Notes: generated by a model from the letters alone, not told the origin. Shown: positions 1-12,480, numbered from the stretch's first letter. The stretch: 64,000 nt of DNA from Prorocentrum cordatum (GCA_963575745.1 CAUYUJ010014760.1:271001-335000), one strand, 5' to 3'. Numbers and translations are program-made.

Positions 1-1070
1 CCAACACAAACCACAACACCTGCACCACCACCACCACCACCAGAACCACCACAACCCACCACCACAACCACCACCATCATCGCAAACCATTACACAACCA
101 CCACCGAAAACTCCACCAGCACAACCACCACCACAACCCACCACAATCCACCACCACTTCAATCCACCACCACCACCACCAAAAACCACCACACCATTAC
201 CAGCGCCATCGCCACCATGGCCACCACCACAATTATCACCACAACCCACCACCACCACCGCAAACCAGCACACCACCACCACCACCACCACAACTACCAC
301 AACTACCATTACCACCACCCACCACCCACCACCCACCACCACCGCTTCCAGCAGCAGCTTCGACACCACAAACCAAAACACCAACACCACCACAACTGCC
401 ACCACCAATACCACCACCACCACCACCTCAACCCACCACCACCACCATCAAACCACCACACAATCACCACACAATCACCACCACAGCCGCCACCACCACC
501 ACCATCACCACAAATCACCACCACCACCACCACAACCACAACCCACCACCACCACCAGTCTACCACACCACCACCGCCACCACAACAACCCACCACACCA
601 CCACCACCACAAACCACCACACCACCACCACCACCGCCACCACCACCAGCACCACCAGCACCACCTCCACCACCCACCGCCACCGCCACCACCACCACCG
701 CCACCCACGCCACAACAAACCACCACACCACAACCACCACCACCACCACCGCCACCACCGCCACCACCGCCACCACCTCAACAACCCACTACCACCACCA
801 CAAAACAACACCACACCACCACCAAACCACCATGACCACCACCAACCAACTACCACCACAACCACCACAACCACCAACACCACCCTTAACCACAACCATC
901 AACACCACAACAAACCACCACCGCAAGCACCAGCACCACCACTACCGCCACCAAAACCACAACCCACCACCACAACCACAACCACTGCCACCACCACCAC
1001 CACCACCACCACAACCACCACGACAAACCACCACACCACCACCACCACCACCACCACCTTTCCCTGCGGC
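1..1070. repeat. (ACC)n cryptic trinucleotide tract
   Basis: About 1 kb built almost only of ACC/CCA/CAC triplets with scattered substitutions. It stays open in several frames on both strands, producing long His/Thr/Pro or Val/Gly/Trp reading frames that are composition artefacts. It runs into ordinary sequence at about 1065 and is cut by the window start, so its full length is unknown. Confidence 0.95.
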
Positions 1071-1585
1071 TGCACCCTCCGCACCTCCCGCGACAAAGTT
1101 CGAGCTCTTGTGTTGTCATATTCCACTCATGTTCGATGAGTTACTTAAGGCTTTCATTGGCTGTACTTGGTTACGGCTAGTTTCAGAGTCCCACAGACAT
1201 CCGAAGACATACTAAGACACATCTGTTTTTCATTATTATCGCCGTCACCGTCGCCAACGCAATCGCCACGACCATCATCATGATAACGCTCGTCATCCTC
1301 ATCATCAGCATCGTCGCCATCGTCATCAGCAGCATCATGCGAGCCCCATCACCATCATCGTCCTCATCATCCGCATCGCCATCACCAGCAGCATCATCAT
1401 ACTCACCATCATGCTATGATTTGTATCATCACCATCACCATTATCATTGGCATCGTCATCGCCACCGCCATCGAGCGCCACCAGCGCCATCAGCACCACA
1501 ACCTCGTTACATCGCCATCGGCCGCAGCATCCAGGCCTCGGGAGGCCCTGCGCGCCCCGGAATGCCAGAGCGCGTAGATCACCGA
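1071..1585. repeat. Short unique segment then (ATC)n-rich tract
   Basis: Positions 1071-1220 are non-repetitive with no convincing coding signal. From about 1255 to 1490 the sequence is a degenerate ATC/CAT/CGC trinucleotide tract. I see no gene here. Confidence 0.8.
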
Positions 1586-3250
1586 ACACTTGGGGCCTCT
1601 GGAATCCTGGGGCCCCTGGAGCCCCAGACCCCCATCAACCCTTAGGCCCTGGGGGGCCCTGGGCGCCCCAGAGCCCCTGGGGCCCTTGGAACACTTGGAG
1701 CCTCTGGAACCATAGAAGCCCCTGGAGCCCCAGACCCCTATACTGAACCCCTAGGCCCTGGGAGGCGCTGAGCGCCCCAGGCCCTGGGAGGCAATGGGCG
1801 CACCAGACCCCGAGCCCCTGGGGCGACAGGAACACCCGAGCACCCGAGATCCCGACCCCCAGATCCACCCTAGGCGGGATCGGAGCGGTTGTGCCAAAAG
1901 GCATATGGCAGGAATGGCTGTGATAACATCGGCACCCCATGGCGCAGCATTGGCACCGCGATTTGGTAATTCAACGAATCGCTTGGCAAAAAGAATTTGC
2001 ATCGATCTGGCCAGCAGCAGATGCGCGTGATCACCGACCGCCGGCATCCGACGCCGACATGCTCTTGCACGCGCGGCAGCGCGCATCACGTTGGAACGGT
2101 GCGCGATCGGCGCCTCCCGCGAACAAGCGAAGCGCAGTGCCCGAAAAAAACGGGCTACCTCTCGGTAGTTGAGACCACGGATGCGCGCGCGCGTGAATTT
2201 AAATATGCCACAAGCGAGACTCGCAGGAGAAGCCCCAAGCGAAACGCTCAGGACGTTTTTCATGCTACACCTGTGGCCCCTGGAGCCATGCGAACCCCTG
2301 GCGCGTGGCCGCTGGAACTCCTGGGGCCCGCGATGCCCCCGACCCCATAGACTGCGCCGCATCGGTCCTGGGAGGCCCTGAACCCCCCGACCCCGAGCAC
2401 CTGGAGCTCCCTGCAACACTTCGGGCCACTGAAACCGCGGGACCCCATGTGGCCAACCGACCCCTGGACTGAACATCATGGACCATGGAAGGCCCTGAGC
2501 GCCCCGACGCAATAGGGCGCCTTGTCGCCTCTGGGACCATTTGAACCCCTGGAACCCCAAACCCCTAGACTGAACCCCTAGGCTCTGGAAGGCCCTGAGC
2601 GCCCCAAAGACCCTGGAGCCCCTGGAACACGTGGAGCCTCTGGAACCCCGAGAACACCTGGAGCCCCCGACCCCCAGACTGGCCCTCTAGGCCCTGGGGG
2701 GCCCCGAGCGCGCCAGAGCTCCGAGCCCCTGGAGCCGCGAGACAGCCCGAGCATGCGAGATCCCGACACCTCGACCCCGCGCAGGAGCGGAGCGGTTATG
2801 CCGAAAGGCACCGGGGAATACTAGTTGTGGTAACAAAGACCGGGCATCGATCTGGCAACAGAGAATCGCACGGGGAAGCCTTGTCATCGATCTGTTGGCA
2901 AAGAAAACGATGTGTAAATCACAAAATTGGCACCAGCGACGAGGAGCGACACGCCCGTGGACATGTCATCCACGACGGCAGCCGAGCACAGCGCAAGCTT
3001 GACAACACGAGGGCTGCGCACAGACGTGCCCGCGCACAAAATGGGATGCGGCGCCCCCGCCCCCCCACCCCCACCGCTGGGGCAAACGATGGCCCAAGCG
3101 AAACGCACGGGAGGAAAGCCCGAGCGAAGCGCCTAGGGCACTTTTTTTTTTCCATGCTGCACCTGGAACCCCTGGAGCACCCGTAACCTCTGGAACGAGT
3201 TGGGCCACCCCTAGAACCCATGAGGCGCCCTTTACAGCGGGGGGGGTGAT
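1585..3250. repeat. Two diverged ~0.9 kb tandem units, each with CCCTGGAGCCCC-type minirepeats
   Basis: The block around 1875-2270 (starting near a GGAGCGGTTGTGCC motif, ending near TTTTTCATGCTACACCTG) is matched by the block around 2785-3180 (GGAGCGGTTATGCCGAAAGG; TTTCCATGCTGCACCTGGAA). Landmarks sit about 880-905 bp apart. The parts between are short irregular repeats on CCCTGGAGCCCC, CCTAGGCCCTGG and GAGCGCCCC. The G/C-rich minirepeat stays open in many frames, but I see no protein family in it. Confidence 0.7.
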
Positions 3251-4075
3251 GTGATAATAAAAGGAAGTAGGGTGCCTCTTCGAGAACTCGCCATCGCTCA
3301 ACCGCCCGCCCCCCGTGCAGTTCGTTTTTGTTCGCGCGCCCAGCAGCGGCGACAATGGAACTTCGACGCTCGAGATTCGAGGTTCGGGCTGGGGCCCACA
3401 TGCACCAAACAACTACAGTTTGATATAACTGGCCCACCAGCCGCATGTCAGCGACCACACGCCCGAGCGATGCCGATAAACTGGCGGGCGCACAGCCGTT
3501 CTCACCTCATCTGGACACGGAACTCGCGGTCGTGCTACACCAGCCTGTCGCGCGCTACCTCGTTGAGTATGATGCGCGTCGCGGCCAGCTCCTCGCCTAG
3601 TTCGTAAGTCTCGATGCGCAGCGCTCGAATCCTGACCCCTGCTCTCCAACGCCCCGGGCGCGCGCGCCGGCGGGGCCGATGGGGGATGGCGCGGAACGCT
3701 CGGCTTTTAGGGCGGTCACGGTGAGGAGGGCGGGGAACGAGGCCGAGGAGGAAGAGGGCGCGAATGGCGAGGGCCAGGATGCGGATCGGACGAAGAGGAG
3801 CAGGCGAAGGACGAGCAAGGGCGCACGCGGCGCGCGCCAAGGCAGGGGGGGGAGGGCTGCCCAGCAATGCCATTGCGCCCCATCCCGCCTGGGCGCGCAC
3901 CGCGTCTGCGTCTCGCTGTTGCAGCAAGAGCCTCGCGGGCTCGTCATCAGGGCCTTCGTGTCAGACATCGGTGGTCGGGGTGGCGCAGCGCTGCGCGAGT
4001 GCGACAGGGCCCGCCCCCGCATGGCGGGCCCCTTTGGGCCGACGCGTCACGGGCGCCGACCCGCATCCTTCATAT
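3250..4075. other. No recognisable gene
   Basis: G/C-rich sequence with overlapping open frames on both strands. None resembles a known domain and none stands out from its shadows. I see no repeat of note. Confidence 0.5.
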
Positions 4076-5450
4076 TTCTCCTCCTCCTCCTCATCCTCCT
4101 CCTGGTGCCCCTCCTCCCCCCCGCTCCTCCTCCTTCTCCTCCTCCTCCTCCTCCTCCTCCTTCCTCCTCCTCCTCCGCCCCCCCCCGCCCCTCCTCGTCC
4201 TTCTCCCTCCTCCGCCTCGTCATCGCCCGCATCGCTATCGGCATCGCCATCGGCGCCGCCGCCGTCGTCATCAGCATCATCAGGGGCACGTGCAGCACCA
4301 CAATCATCGTTATCATTATCATCATCAACATCATAATTATACTCATCAGAATCACCAGCAACAACCCCATCGTCATCACCACACTCATCAGCATCATCAC
4401 CATACTCATCATCGTCATCATCATCAGCCGCACCACCTCAGTCGTCGCCATCGTCCGCAGCACCATCAGCAGCACCCCCATCACAATCATCGCCACCATC
4501 ACTATCACCACCACCATCAACAACACCGGCAACACCACCATCATCACCGCCACCATCAGTGCAACAATCCGCGTCACCATCCTCGGCACAGCCCGCATCA
4601 TCAGCACGTCGCCGTCACCATCAGCATCGTTGCCATCGACATCGGCACAGTCGCTAACACCTTTGCCATCATTATCGCACCCGTCAGCATCATCATAATT
4701 CGCATCGCTATCAGCATCGTCATCACCGCCAGCACAATCATCGCCGTCACCATTGCCACACCCAACACCACTGCGGGCAAACCAGGGGGGCCTGGGGAGG
4801 AGGTCTCCAACATTCGCCTCCTCCTCCTCGCCCTCCCCCCCCCCCTCCTTATCCCCTTCCTTCTCCTCCCACTCCTTCTCCGTGTCCTTCCCCCTCTTCT
4901 CCTCATCCGCCCCCTCCTTCTCCTCCTCTTCTTTCCCAATCCCCCTCGTCCTCACCAGCGTCATCAGCATCATCAGCGCCAGTATCATCACCATCAGCAT
5001 CGCCGCCGCCATCGCCAACCGCATCGTCACCAGCGTCAGCAGCATCAGCAGTGCCACCACCATCGCGGTCATCGCTCTCATCGCCAGCATCACCACCGTG
5101 ACCATGACCACCACCACCATCGCTAACATCGCCAGCACCACCACCACCACCCTCATCATCAGCATCGTTATCAGCAGCACGATCCCCGGCACCGCCCTGG
5201 TCAGCAGCATCGTCGGCATCAGCATCTCCAGCAGAATCATCGTCAGCAACATCATCCGTATCATTACTGTCGACATCAGCATCGTTATCGCCAGCGCCCC
5301 CACCACCAGTACAATCATCATCGCCGCCGTCGTCAGCAACATCTTCGCCACCATCACTATAACCGTCGCCAGCACCATCGCCGTCGTCAGCAGCATCGCC
5401 AGCAGCATCATCACCGTCGGCGTCGCGGGCAAGAACGGTGCGACCATGGG
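4075..5450. repeat. (TCC)n followed by degenerate (ATC)n tract
   Basis: Positions 4078-4215 are TCC/CCT repeats, 4220-4760 degenerate ATC/CAC triplets, 4810-4945 again TCC-rich and 4950-5420 again ATC-rich. Long Ser/Ile/His or Met/Asp frames here are products of the triplet repeat. Confidence 0.9.
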
Positions 5451-5923
5451 GAGGGGGAGGAGGAGCATCTCTACGATGACGAGGAGGAGAAGCGCGTGAC
5501 CCGCGCATCTTCACTTCGAACACTTGTCGCCCCCCTTCGCGTCTCACTCCGCCCGCCTCATCATCCTCCGCGTTGCCCCCGCCCCCGCAGAAACCTCTGC
5601 ACCCACCGGGGAACCTGCGAACGCGGCCCCTGAGAAGCCGCGCGCCCCCTGGGACACCGACACCCTGCACGACCACCCCCCCTTGGGAAACCGCACGTCG
5701 CCCCGGCTCTCCCCCAGGCCCCCGCCCCCCGGGGCAAATCCACGACAACCGCCGCGGCGCGCCCCCGCGCGCTGCCAGCTATCTGCGGAACACCGTTGCC
5801 GCGGGGAGGTGGGTGGGATGAGACTTACTACATCATTCATCTGTACACATACATGTATACATACACAAACATAAGTATAACCAGAACTACAAGCGAGTCC
5901 TGCTCCAACGTGGTGCTGATTTT
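5450..5923. other. No recognisable gene
   Basis: Pro-rich open frames with no recognisable domain. A short ACATACATGTATAC-like tract lies at 5840-5875, just beyond the 3' end of the minus-strand gene remnant that follows. Confidence 0.5.
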
Positions 5924-7240
5924 TCAACGCGTGTCGGCCTGCTTCTGAATGTGCGACAAGTACCATGTGACCCAGCTGTTGACTGCGAACTTGGTCCGAT
6001 TGATGGAGGCCGCCCTCTTCCGAGTGTCGAAATTCTCGGACTCGCCCCGATAATTGCGGGGCCGCGCAGGGTTGCCAGCCCAACGGGCCTGGTCGACAAT
6101 GTGCTTGCCGAAGACATGCCACTTCATCTGGCAGCTGTGGCCAGTGGCAATCCATGCGTTCATGGCCCAATCGACCACGGCTTGCAACCGTAGCAGCGCT
6201 AACTCTTCCATGTTACGGGGCTGCGACTTCATGACCGCGCAATATTCAACCATGCCCTCGCCCACTGTCAACGGCTTTACGCCGCCCAGCTGGACGGGGT
6301 CATGCCTGTCAGGTAAGTCTCGGCCACTGCCTGAGGATGAACGCAATAAGCGGTAACAATGACCTGTTCTTGCCAGCCTTGAGTTTGAGATATGGGGAGT
6401 TCCCATCACCGAGCATCTGCACCTTTCGCCCGATCGGGCGCTCACGATCTGGAACTGCTTCGAGGCATCACCCATGGCAGCGCCCACCTCATCACGGCCC
6501 GCATCCACGCAATTGCGGAAATACCCCAGCCGAACGAGCAACCACAAAACCGCTGCCATGAAGTAGGCGAGGATACCAAGGTCCGCAAAATGCATTGAAT
6601 CGAACAAGACATGCTCCAATCTCAAACCTGGAACGCCTGGCTGGACGTTCCGCACGGTAAACAACCGATTGGTAAGGAAGAGGCTATTTGGGGGCCTCGC
6701 GTACGCGAGCATCTGGCGACGCTCGGGCGGGGCGTCGCTGCACTTCTGGCCGCGCCAGAAGTCTGGCCGCCCAAGAAGGGCGCGTTCAATGCACCCCCCC
6801 AGCCGGAGAGCGGGAAACTCATGACGAGTGTGCCGCTGAAGAGTCGCACCACCACGTTTCCTTCTGACCACGCAGTTACCCCGCAAGTCTGGATTTGGCT
6901 ATCAGACACGTCGTGAAAGGCAAGCGTACTGTTTTCGCTGGCGCATTGGTGCTGAAGAGGTCAGAGAACTCTGCGCGATTCTCAAAACATCGCAAACAAC
7001 CAAACTTGCTGCGGTAGTCTGGCCAGCCGAAGGTGTTCGGCATTTCGTCCAGATCCGCGCCTACCTCCACGAGAACAATGCGGCAATTGCCACGCACAGA
7101 TGGGAGCGACGGCCTTCCCGCCAAGCGGCTTCGCCAAGAGTCCTCTGGCCAAGGCAGCCCTGTCGAGTCTCCTGCAGGCTGGTGCCTTGCAGCAGCCACC
7201 TGGAAATCAAACGAGATTTTGTCTAGGAGAGGCTGGAGGG
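5924..7240 (-). pseudogene. Broken member of a dinoflagellate multicopy protein family
   Basis: Two minus-strand frames join into one protein-like stretch. The upstream part (about 7240 to 6880) contains a WPDYRSKFGCLRCF segment that looks like a Cys-pair motif. The downstream part (6886-5924, about 320 residues) contains DSMHFADLGILAYF, a KWHVFGKH segment and a GNP...NYRGESENFDTRKRA segment near its end. From memory this order (CxxC region, D-x-MH-x-x-DLG helix, K-x-H-x-F-x-H, then GNP...Y-x-x-E-x-E-N) matches a very abundant uncharacterised, probably transposon-related dinoflagellate family. The frame changes near 6880-6930, either by a frameshift or an unrecognised intron, and the first codon of the downstream frame is not ATG. 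Function unknown. Confidence 0.5.
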
Positions 7241-8590
7241 CGTGCGACCCTCTGCACCCGCGCCTGCAGAACATCCGGTGGCGGTACTGGTCCACGAGAA
7301 TACGCCCATCCTGGTGAAGAGTGGGCATGGCGAGCCGCCGCCCCGCAATAGAGACGCCAGCCACTGCGGCCCTGGATGGAGCTCCCGAGGCCGCGAAACG
7401 TATGAGGAGTGTGCGCGCGTTGGGCGAATGCGAGCGCAGCCGCTGCGGCCGTTGGTGGAGCCCCCGTTGGAGCCGCGAAGCGCGCGGCACCCCCCCTTCT
7501 TCCCTTCCCACCTGTCCCCTCTCACTTCTGAGGGGGGGGGGGGGGGCGGGGTGCGGGGGGGGGGGGGGGGGGGGGGGGGCGCCTGGCGGGCCCGCGATCG
7601 GCTCGCGAACGGGAGATCCTTTCCCTGGCCAGATACCCAGGGAACGGATCCATCCATACACATATATACACATACACACATAGGGACATGTATGTGTAGA
7701 TGTGTACACACAGGGGGTCTCAAAAAAAAAGCAAACACCTAATGTCCGCCGTCCTCCTCCCCCCTCGAACCGCCACCCCCCCTCGAGGGTGCCCGCGGCA
7801 ACCCCGAAGGACCAGACCACGCGCTGCCCGCGACCCGACCCCCGGCGCGACCGCCAGAAGGCGCACAAAAAACGACGCGCAGGCCGTTGTGGCCCGCTGG
7901 GGTGGGAAGGGTGGCCCCACCGCCGCGCCGCTCCACGGCGGCCGTTAGGCTCGGCGGCAAGGCCCGCGGGTCTGGCGGGCTGGCGCAGCGGGAATTGCAT
8001 GACCCCCCCCCCCCCCCCCCCCCCGTGCACCACCCGCGCCAAAGAGCAGCCGTGAAATAACATAGCACAGCACGAGTTAGTGCGCAAGCAGACCGTTGTC
8101 GGCGTCAAAGTGCAACTTATTCCTCGGGCGAGGGCTGGGCGGCAAACGGCGCCATCGATTGCCGAGGCCTGCGCTGGACCTCCAGCACAGGCCCTGGCAA
8201 CCGAGGCACTGGCCCAAATCTGCCCATCCCCATGCGCCCCCCCAAGGGCTCAGTTTTTTCGGATCTGGGCGCGTGGCCCGCCCCTCGAATCGCCGCCCCC
8301 CCCCCCCTCTTCGCGCCCCCCCCTCCCATCCATCCCCCCCCCCCCCCCCCCCCCTTCCGATCCCACCCCTTCCCCCCGCCCCCGCACCTTCTGCCCCTCG
8401 CGCCCCCCCCCCCCCCCCCCCCCCCTCCCGCGCATTTCGCCAAGCACCGCGGAGAGAAAAAACACCCCCCCCCCCCAAAAAAAAAAGGGGGTGACCGAGG
8501 GGGGAAAATCATCAACCGCTTCCTCGTCTCCCCCCGCGCCTCCCGGGGTGGCCAGGGGGCCGCGGGTGAATTGTAGGCGCCGTCGTTCGA
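7241..8590. repeat. Homopolymer-rich interval without a gene
   Basis: Contains poly-G runs at about 7530-7580, poly-C at 8005-8025 and repeated poly-C runs at 8295-8425, a TACACATA-type short tract near 7655-7690, and a C8/A10/G5 composite at 8466-8492. No coding sequence is convincing. Homopolymer lengths may be unreliable. Confidence 0.75.
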
Positions 8591-9275
8591 TTCCACCGCA
8601 GTCGGTGGGGCCCCCTATGGGGGCTACCAAACGCGCGCAGGGCTTGTCAAAATGGGCGCGGCGGGCGCGCGCGAACGCTGGCACGCGGGCCGTCGGCGGG
8701 GCCCCTTGCCACGGGCGGCCGCCGATGGGGCCGCGGAGCGCGTGGTGCGCGCGCCGTGATGAACGGGGCGGGCGCGCGCGGGCGCCGGCATTTCGGCTTT
8801 CGGGCGGGCCCCCGCTGGGGCCGCGAATCGCGCGGGGGGCGTGCCCCAATGGGCGCGGCGGGCGCGTGCGGGCGCTGGCATTCGGGCCTCCGGCGGGGCT
8901 CTGCTTGGCGCCGCAAAACGCGCGAGGGGCGCGCCGACGCGGGCGGGGCAGGCGCGCGCGAACGCTGTCATTTGGGCATTCGGCGGGGCTCTTGCAGGGC
9001 AGCGAAACGCGCGGAGGGCGCGCCAACGCGGGCGCGGTGGGCGCATGCGAGCGCCGGCATTTGGGTCTTCGGTGGGGCCCCGCATGGGGCGCCGAAGCGC
9101 GTGATGGGGGCGTGCCGCAACGGGTGCGATGGGCACGTGCGATCGTTGACATTTGCGCCTTCGGCGGGGCTCCCGATAAGGCCGCGGAGCGCGTGGGGGG
9201 CGTGCCAAACTGCGCGCGGCGGCGTCCCCGAACGCTTGCATTTGCGCGTTCGGCGGGGCCCCCCATGGCCAGCCC
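8590..9275. repeat. ~90 bp tandem repeat, diverged (about 7 copies)
   Basis: Units begin with GGGCGCGGCGGGCGCG-like sequence, continue with CGCTGGCATTCGGGC and TTCGGCGGGGC, and end in GCGCGAGGGGCGTGCC. Successive starts at 8851, 8941, 9030 and 9122 give spacings of 90, 89 and 92. All frames stay open on both strands because the unit lacks stops, producing several Arg/Ala-rich phantom ORFs. Related degenerate units recur at about 15780-16065, 36490-36745 and 48050-48460. Confidence 0.85.
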
Positions 9276-9689
9276 CCGCAGCCGCCCCGCCTGCCCGCTC
9301 GCGCCGCTCCCCGCGCCGAGCACGGCCGACGCGGGCCTGCCCTGGGCGCGCCGCTGGGGGCGCCAGCGGTGGCCCTGGACAGGCCCGCAATCAGGCGCAG
9401 CGCCCCCGCCGCCCATCGCGGCGGGCGCGCGGCGTTGCTCGCGCGGCGCGGGCTAGTTCGCATTTACATAGGTCTTGCACACACGCGCACAAGCACGCGC
9501 GCATGCGCATGCAAATGCGCAGCTGCACCACCAGTTGCGACGGCGCCCCCCCTCGCAATTGGTGGCGCCGCAGAGCAGCTGCACCGCCGCAAGAGCAGGG
9601 GGCCGCGCGGGGCCCGACATCGATGCATGCGGGTGCGTGCGCATGTCTGTCGATGTACGTGGATGCCTGCCGATGTTTGGTTGTCCGCC
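9276..9689. other. No recognisable gene
   Basis: G/C-rich, with a short CACACGCGCACAAGCACGCG-like alternating tract near 9478-9520. Nothing else recognised. Confidence 0.5.
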
Positions 9690-10020
9690 GCAAGTTGCGG
9701 ATGTCTGTGAGCGCCTGCTGGACAGGCAAAACGTGCGAAACTTGCGCTGTGCGCTGCAAGCCCCAAGTGCGATTGAGAAACATGCATCAACTTGAGAAAT
9801 GCGCGTTGCGATCCAACAGCACGTAACAGCTTGCGCTGTTTGCTGCAAACACCACGTGCGATTGAGAAACATTCACCAACTTGAACAAATGTGCGTTGCG
9901 ATTCAATAACAGCTATCAACTTGCACTGTTAGCTGCAAGCACCACGTGCGACTGAGAAACATCCAACGACTTGGGAGAACACGCGTTGCGAAACAGTAGC
10001 ACCTGGAAGCTTGACCGCAC
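9690..10020. repeat. 89-90 bp tandem repeat, 3-4 diverged copies
   Basis: The element GCAAGCACCACGTGCGA / TTGAGAAACAT / CAACTTG / GCGTTGCGA recurs with GATTGAGAAA at 9771 and 9860 and GACTGAGAAA at 9950, giving spacings of 89 and 90. It is unrelated in sequence to the G/C-rich repeat at 8.6 kb but has the same period. Confidence 0.8.
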
Positions 10021-10039
10021 TTGTGGAATCACGACACAA

Positions 10040-10099
10040 CATTTGCGTGCGTGTGCGCGTGCGTGAATGCGTGCGTGTGTGCGTGCGCGCGTGCGTGCG

Positions 10100-10154
<55 letters not shown>

Positions 10155-10191
10155 GAATGTGCGTCGTGTGTGTGTGTGTGTGTGCGTGTGT

Positions 10192-10222
<31 letters not shown>

Positions 10223-10234
10223 GTGTGGTGTGCG

Positions 10235-10311
<77 letters not shown>

Positions 10312-10335
10312 TCGGCGCGCGCGCGCGCGTGCGGC
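10040..10335. repeat. (GT)n and (GCGT)n microsatellite
   Basis: Nearly pure GT repeats from about 10100 to 10225, then GTGC repeats to 10310, then a GC run. Alternating purine-pyrimidine throughout. Confidence 0.95.
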
Positions 10336-11060
10336 AGGGGTGCGAATGCCACCAGCGCCCGCATCTGCAACGATAGCAGGACGGATCCATCCTGCAATGG
10401 TTGCGGACGAGAGGGGGGCTTGGGATTCAGACTAACGAATCATGGAACCATCTTGCGCCCCACGGTTCAAAACTAATGGCGCTGTCGGCCCAGGCCCCAC
10501 TCGGGCGCAATGGAGAGAACCCCCCCCCCCGAACAAAAAACACGGTTCTCGTTGTTTGGCAGCCCGGCGCCGCTCTTGGTGCGTCTTCGCGCGTTTTCGG
10601 GGCAGCCTTGGGCGCCCCTGGGCGCCCCTGGGTTCTGGGGCAGGCGCGGGGCAACCTTGGGGCCTTGAAGGGCCATCGGAAACAACGTTGCGAAAGGGCC
10701 AATACACCAAACGCAACCACAATCAGTTGCGCGCTGTGGGGCTGTGCGTGGAGGGCCTCGGGAGCACCTGCTTGAAAACCAAGTTGGGGCATCCGATCCT
10801 TCTTGGAGCCTGTCTTGGGCCAGGTTGGGCGCTCAGGCCACTCCGCCCCCAACAGCCCCCCCCCCCCCTTCCAGCGCAGTAGGGCGGGGCGCGGGGGGCG
10901 CGAGAGGAGGGGGGGGGCGCTGGGGGCGCCCCTCGCCCAAGCGGGGGGGGGGGGGGGGGGCGACCTCGCCCAGCAAGCTGCGCCCAAGTGGGCGGGCGGG
11001 ATTCGCCCGATTGCGCCCGGGGGGGGGGGGGGGCGGCGAAACCGATCTTGCTGCTGGGCG
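10336..11060. other. No recognisable gene; G and C homopolymers
   Basis: Includes a TGGGCGCCCC short repeat near 10605-10640 and poly-G/poly-C runs at 10858-10868, 10944-10962 and 11019-11033. Overlapping open frames on both strands have no recognisable domain. Confidence 0.5.
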
Positions 11061-11067
11061 TCGTTGC

Positions 11068-11697
11068 CTAGCGGGCTTGCGACATGAGCGCGCAACGCCG
11101 CATGTCCAGACCGACCGTCGGAAAACTGCGGTTCTCGTTGTCGTCGTCGTCGTAGTTCGCCAGCCGTTTCGCCCGCTCTCCCACGGCCGATCTAAGCGCG
11201 ACGGTTGCGACGCCCACTTGCCGCGGGCGCCTGGCCATCGAGCTTCGCGCAATCCATGAAGAGCCGCCCAGGTATGCAGAGCCCAGGCCCGACCTCCTCG
11301 ACAACGTCGTGGCGGTAGAAATTGGTGCGCAGCAAAAAGGCGCAGACGGCGCCAGAGTCCGCGCACATGCGCGGCCCTCGCGCGCATTGCAGGGCATCTT
11401 CGTGTAGCGCAGCAACTGGCGTTCCGCCTCGGCGCCGCCGAAGAGCTTGTACACTGCTGGCGAAGCATTTCTGCGGTGCGCCACGTCGCGCGCCAGGCCC
11501 CCTACGCCAAGCCCCTTCGAGCGGGCGGTTAAGGCGCGCAGCTTCAAGAGTAGCGATGCGGACATCTCGCCAGCGAAGAATAACCCCAGCAGCGCGTGGC
11601 GGAGTTGCTTAGGATAGTCAGCCTCGGAGTCGGGGCCGCGAACCACAGCTCGCGCATGCTTGCGAAGACGAGCCACCCCAATGGCGCTGTCTGCCAT
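11068..11697 (-). CDS. Fragment of a probable dinoflagellate multicopy gene
   Basis: A 209-codon minus-strand frame. Its first ~90 residues look like ordinary protein: a basic start (MADSAIGVARLRKHAR), a hydrophobic LLGLFFAGEMSASLLLKL segment and a LARDVAHRRN segment. I recall similar (Ser/Gly)-E-hydrophobic-S-A-...-LA-x-D helices in abundant, uncharacterised dinoflagellate proteins, but cannot name the family. The second half becomes Arg/Ser-rich and may be out of frame, so a frameshift near residue 110-120 is possible. Function unknown. Confidence 0.35.
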   Translation of the reverse strand: MADSAIGVARLRKHARAVVRGPDSEADYPKQLRHALLGLFFAGEMSASLLLKLRALTARSKGLGVGGLARDVAHRRNASPAVYKLFGGAEAERQLLRYTKMPCNAREGRACARTLAPSAPFCCAPISTATTLSRRSGLGSAYLGGSSWIARSSMARRPRQVGVATVALRSAVGERAKRLANYDDDDNENRSFPTVGLDMRRCALMSQAR

Positions 11698-11699
11698 CG

Positions 11700-12480
11700 C
11701 CAGCTCGCTGCCGCCCTTCCGACACTGCTTGAGCTAGTGGCGCTTCCCAGCGGCGCCCCTCGCAGAACGGGCGCCCCTCATGGGCGCGCCGAGCTCGGGG
11801 CGACGCTGAAGCCGACCGGTCCTCGAGCCAAAACGGCGACGGAGTTGGACAGCTCCTGATCGAAATGCGCTGCTCAGACGGGCCATTGCGGCCTTTGCGG
11901 CGAGACGTCCGAGAGGGCGCGCTGCTGCCGCGTGCAAAAGAGCATTGCGCCTCCACCACCTGGCCCGCAAGGCCGACCAACACTAGCAACAATCGGCCAT
12001 ACATCAAGATAGGGCTTGGCGGGAGTGGCAAGAGGAGCACGGCGCGTGGGGGAGGGGGGCGCGATGCGATGATACAAGACCTTCCGACGCCAGAGGCGGC
12101 CGCGGATGCAAGACCCTCGGCAACCAGAGACGGCCGCGAATGCGAAACCAGATTGAAGCAAAAACATGGCCCGCGAATGCAATGTCCTCGAGACAGTCGA
12201 GACACAGATGGCCATTTGCATGGGCATGACCGCCTATGGCCGAGACTGCAAGGCCCTCGGACATCAGAGCTAACCTGGGACAGCACAACAAAAATCTGGG
12301 ACATTCGGGCAACCCGTTCCAACGGGCGGCGCACGCATTCAGGCGCCGCTCTATCTGGAGTAGCTGTCGACAGCTGGCTGCCCAACGACTACGAGCGTCG
12401 CGCCCGAGCTGCGGGCGACGAAAACCGCGCCGACAATGGCACCGCGAGCGCTAGGCTCTGTCCGCGCCCGACCGCGAAAG
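11700..12480. other. Degenerate short repeats, no gene
   Basis: Between 12060 and 12290 a loose ~35 bp unit recurs (GCGAATGCAA...CCTCG...AGA-GGC). Flanking sequence has open frames on both strands but nothing I recognise. Confidence 0.4.

Noticed and set aside
217-1215. 332-residue His/Thr/Pro frame and several Val/Gly/Trp frames on the other strand
   Set aside because: Direct products of the (ACC)n repeat; the only non-repeat part is a short tail.
8250-9826. Long Arg/Ala/Pro-rich frames on both strands (up to 458 residues)
   Set aside because: They span poly-C runs and the ~90 bp G/C-rich repeat, and equally long frames exist on the opposite strand.
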